Shown in pieces: positions 61,426-64,000 of a DNA stretch of 64,000 nucleotides; the first letter of the stretch is position 1; each line of letters starts with the position of its first letter. The position numbers were made by a program, and so were the translations under genes. The stretch comes from an uncultured Mediterraneibacter sp. GTDB taxonomy: Bacteria; Bacillota; Clostridia; Lachnospirales; Lachnospiraceae. Under the pieces are notes generated by a model. The model worked only from the letters and a program-made list of their open reading frames with translations, was not told where the DNA came from and ran no database searches. The stretch lies in the NCBI RefSeq assembly GCF_934309415.1, contig NZ_CAKRDI010000002.1, positions 1 through 64,000 on the forward strand, read 5' to 3'.

Positions 61426-62472
61426 ATGGGAAAAGCAGATATTAACGTCAATATCTGGCTCAGCGAGAAAAAGCGATTTGCAAACTTATTTAATGGAATT
61501 CTTTATAAAGGTAAACAGGTAATATTACCAGAAGATCTTGAAGAGGTAAGCCCAGTTGCATCTGTCAGTGTAAAGAACCGAGCTGGTAAAACACGAAACA
61601 TGAAAAAATACCGGGATATTATTATGAAATGGAAAAATCATACGATGCTTGTCCTTCTGGCCAATGAATCTCAAGATCAAATCCACTACGCTATGCCACA
61701 AAAAGTTATGATTTATGACGGGATGGATTATGAAGAACAGATTCGAAGTCGCTGGAAACAGTTGATGGAGCAAAGAAAACAAACTCAAAAATCCGGACAG
61801 CCACTGGAACGTCTTACTGCCGCAGAATATTTATCACATTTTCGTAAATCGGATCGACTGACGCCAATTATTTCTCTTGTATTTTATTATGGCTCCGAAC
61901 CTTGGGATGGCCCGTTGGATCTTTATGATATGTTTCATCTGGAGGGAACTGAAGAAGAAAAAGCAGTTTTGGAGAAGTATCTGCCTAATTACAAAATCAA
62001 TCTAATTGATGCGGAACGGATGAAAGATAGTGAGATAGAGTGCTTCTCTGATGATTTACAAGTGATACTAACTATGCTAAAATACAGGCATAAGAAAACT
62101 GAACTAAATGAATATATTAATAAAAATAATACATATTTTCAAAATGTAGATTATGAAACCAGTCAGGTAATAAAAACATTTTTGAACTTGAAACATATAC
62201 CAGGTGAAGCAGATGGAAAGGAAACAATTAATATGTGTGAAGCAATTCAGGAAATGTATGATGATGGAGTAAAAGCTGGGATGGAAGCTGGAATGGAAAA
62301 GAAATTAATTGAATTAATCTTCAAGAAATTAAAAAAAGGAAACACTGTAAAAGAAATTTCTGATATGTTGGAAGAGGATGTAGTGACAATTCAAAAAATC
62401 TGTGATGTGATTCAGGCCTGTGATAGTACTACATATACTATTGAGGATATTTATAAACAGCTTCATAAATAA
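61426..62472 (+). CDS. Rpn-family PD-(D/E)XK nuclease/transposase-like protein
   Basis: 348 residues. The family pattern is seen in LLANESQDQIHYAMPQKVMIYDGMDY, LTPIISLVFYYGSEPWDGPLDLYDM and the C-terminal coiled region (GVKAGMEAGMEKKLIELIFKKLKKG). Rpn proteins promote recA-independent recombination or act in phage defence. At the place of the usual ENQ catalytic block this protein has NES, so the active site may be altered. AGGAGG precedes the ATG. Confidence 0.85.
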   Translation: MGKADINVNIWLSEKKRFANLFNGILYKGKQVILPEDLEEVSPVASVSVKNRAGKTRNMKKYRDIIMKWKNHTMLVLLANESQDQIHYAMPQKVMIYDGMDYEEQIRSRWKQLMEQRKQTQKSGQPLERLTAAEYLSHFRKSDRLTPIISLVFYYGSEPWDGPLDLYDMFHLEGTEEEKAVLEKYLPNYKINLIDAERMKDSEIECFSDDLQVILTMLKYRHKKTELNEYINKNNTYFQNVDYETSQVIKTFLNLKHIPGEADGKETINMCEAIQEMYDDGVKAGMEAGMEKKLIELIFKKLKKGNTVKEISDMLEEDVVTIQKICDVIQACDSTTYTIEDIYKQLHK

Positions 62473-62567
62473 AAATGCATTAATATGATGATGTTGTTGG
62501 GGTCAAAAGATCTTTTATATATTAAAAGGAAAATCATATTAATTTCTTAAACTGTATTTTTTATATA

Positions 62568-62732
62568 CTAGAGCGTGTCTGAAAAATCATTCCTGCAATC
62601 TACATGCCCCACTTTGCGGGAGATTTTGTCTTCATTCGGTTGACGTAGCCCGCTACGCCGCCCTCATTCAGACAAAATCTCCCACAAATTGTGACATATA
62701 TCTTGCAGAAAGCATTTTTAAGACACACTCTA
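62568..62732 (-). repeat. Palindromic repeat family C, copy 5 (inverted)
   Basis: 165 bases in the opposite orientation to copies 1 to 4, from CTAGAGCGTGTCTG to AAGACACACTCTAA. The interior is conserved apart from the segment TGCGGGAGATTTTGTC. It lies between convergent genes. Confidence 0.95.
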
Positions 62733-62773
62733 AAACGTCACTACAGTAAAACTTTTCTACTATAGTGACGTTT
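62733..62773. terminator. Bidirectional terminator downstream of the L25 gene
   Basis: AAACGTCACTA...TAGTGACGTTT stem, with TTTAGAG leftward and TGTTATT rightward, 35 bases beyond the L25 stop. Confidence 0.75.
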
Positions 62774-62807
62774 GTTATTAATATAATATTCTATTTAGAA
62801 CTGCGAT

Positions 62808-63404
62808 TTACTCTGCAGCAGCTTCGCCATCTGCTTCTTCATCGGCAAGATCAGAAGCTTTTACATGAACCTCTGTAACTGTAACGACAGTTGCTTCAGG
62901 GTCTGTCATAAGATCGACATCTTTATCTTTTGCAATCGGAAGATCAGCAACTCTGATTGTATCTCCGACTTTAAGATCTCCAACATCAACTTCAACTTTC
63001 TCAACCAGTGCGGCTGGGAGAGCTTTGAATGAAATTTCATGTAACATCTGCTGCGGTACTCCAGCGGCAAGTTTATCCAGATTTACAAGATGTACCTCTG
63101 CTGTAGAATGAACTTTCTCATTGCTTACAAGTGCCTGGAAATCTATTTCATCCACATAACCTTTTAATGGATTGTAATCAACCTCTTTGATCAGTGCATC
63201 GTATGTTTTTCCATCGACTTCCAGCATTACCTGTCCACCTTTGTTTTCAACTTTCAGTAGTTTTTCAATTTCTGCTTTCTCAAACTTAAGTGGAATGGAT
63301 TCCTCAAGTTCACGACCAAAAAGAATTCCTGTTACAAATCCTTCGCGTCTTAATTTTTTTGCTTTGATTGACATGTCTCTTTTTTCAGCTTTTAAAGTAT
63401 TCAT
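62808..63404 (-). CDS. rplY: 50S ribosomal protein L25 / general stress protein Ctc
   Basis: 198 residues, the long Ctc/TL5 form: an N-terminal 5S-rRNA-binding L25 domain (MNTLKAEKRDMSIKAKKLRREGFVTGILFG) and a C-terminal beta domain (about 95-185), with an acidic Ala/Glu tail. AGGAAAAG precedes the ATG. It has its own terminator and stands alone. Confidence 0.95.
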   Translation of the reverse strand: MNTLKAEKRDMSIKAKKLRREGFVTGILFGRELEESIPLKFEKAEIEKLLKVENKGGQVMLEVDGKTYDALIKEVDYNPLKGYVDEIDFQALVSNEKVHSTAEVHLVNLDKLAAGVPQQMLHEISFKALPAALVEKVEVDVGDLKVGDTIRVADLPIAKDKDVDLMTDPEATVVTVTEVHVKASDLADEEADGEAAAE

Positions 63405-63970
63405 TTATCTTTTCCTCCAAATACTGAATCTTGCTTAGCAGCCTTCAACTTGTCAAAATAATAAGTAGGTTTTGTTAAGTATTTGTTTTCCTTGCTACAG
63501 TTACACTATAGCACCTGTTGTCAAGAGGAAGGATTAAAAAGGCAAATGTAGAAAATATAAAAGGATTAAAATTTGAGACTTTTAAAAGCCAAAAAAGCCT
63601 CCAAAGTGAAAAGATTAAAAATATAGAACCCGTGCTGAAAAGTGCAAGAGTAAAAATGACGAAAAAGAACGTTCAATAAATTTGTCTTAGAAGAAAAGTG
63701 ACGAAAATAAAGTTTATAAAGTTAAATTGTTCCATCGTTCTAAATATGGTAATATGGTTCATAAGATAAATATGTTTGTATTTTATAAATTATATATGGT
63801 AATTCTTTGTGACAGATATGAGAAGTGCAGTTTTGATACCCCGGATTGCTCCGCAACTATGCTGCTCCCGCACTCCTCCAAGCATTCGAAATCCGCTGAT
63901 TTACTATGTAAATCGCTACTTTCTCATGTTTGGCGTGTCAAAAAGAATTACAGGAAAGGAAGGGTGTCAT
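63405..63970. other. AT-rich spacer before deoB
   Basis: 566 bases with no gene. The right part (63831-63944) has termini TTTTGATACCCC and GGCGTGTCAAAA that are near reverse complements, so it may be another small dispersed element. The left part is AT-rich. Confidence 0.5.
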
Positions 63971-64000
63971 ATGAGAATATTCTGGATCGTACTGGACAGC
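63971..64000 (+). CDS. deoB: Phosphopentomutase, N-terminal start only
   Basis: Only ten codons are present (MRIFWIVLDS), preceded by AAAGGAAGGG. The sequence matches the start of phosphopentomutases (R-x-F-x-I-V-L-D-S), where the Asp binds metal. The identification rests on this short match. Confidence 0.6.
   Translation, partial: MRIFWIVLDS

Overview
The window reads as a chromosomal segment of a low-to-moderate-GC Gram-positive anaerobe, most likely a gut Lachnospiraceae (Bacillota, Clostridia). The evidence is the gene content: S6-SSB-S18, GdpP-L9-DnaB, MutS2, YhaM, class B sortase, DUF951, an L25/Ctc protein, a 2[4Fe-4S] ferredoxin, a Csp-like S8 protein, a choloylglycine-hydrolase-family enzyme, and AGGAGG-type ribosome binding sites throughout. 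The genus cannot be fixed from sequence reading alone.

1-10,600 is the right end of an integrated temperate phage or integrative element. Early genes run leftward: XRE/Cro-type regulators, a protein with an array of 18-bp repeats, a SNF2 helicase, a VRR-NUC nuclease, an HD protein, an AAA ATPase and a DUF669 protein cut by the window edge. A CI-like repressor runs rightward from a divergent promoter region with repeated GTAGAT/ATCTAC operators, followed by a PH-like protein and a tyrosine integrase. The element ends just downstream of the stop of host rlmD.

10,600-31,950 is mostly housekeeping. It holds yhaM-rlmD, an HtrA-like protein that has lost its catalytic residues, mutS2 followed by a two-component system, an orphan sugar-binding lipoprotein, putP, a small ferredoxin, a MerR-like regulator, dnaB-rplI-gdpP, rpsR-ssb-rpsF, DUF951, a class B sortase and a LUD-domain protein. 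32,000-36,400 is a leftward gene set of LRR protein, VWA/DUF2201 protein and MoxR ATPase. 36,600-44,250 has a HAD phosphatase, a ClpX-like unfoldase with an extended N-terminus, a CPA2 antiporter, an S8 protein with Cys in place of the catalytic Ser, a zinc-ribbon protein and a CIRCE-controlled Hsp20. 44,690-47,100 pairs an XRE/LuxR double-HTH regulator with a membrane-anchored choloylglycine hydrolase homologue. 48,000-57,340 is a sugar region: a solo EIIA-Glc, then a leftward PTS (A-C-B), EEP-family and malQ set facing a LacI regulator, with a cre/LacI-type operator on the PTS promoter. The right end has MATE, YczE and YitT membrane proteins, an Rpn-family protein, L25 and the first codons of deoB.

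Intergenic space is rich in palindromic repeat families, named here A to E and G. A is about 143 bp and nests the 33-bp B unit. C is about 166 bp with terminal inverted repeats, in five near-complete copies plus decayed forms. D is 163 bp. E is a terminator-like hairpin and G is a leader hairpin. None carries a transposase. Together with the degenerate enzymes they are the most unusual aspect of the window.
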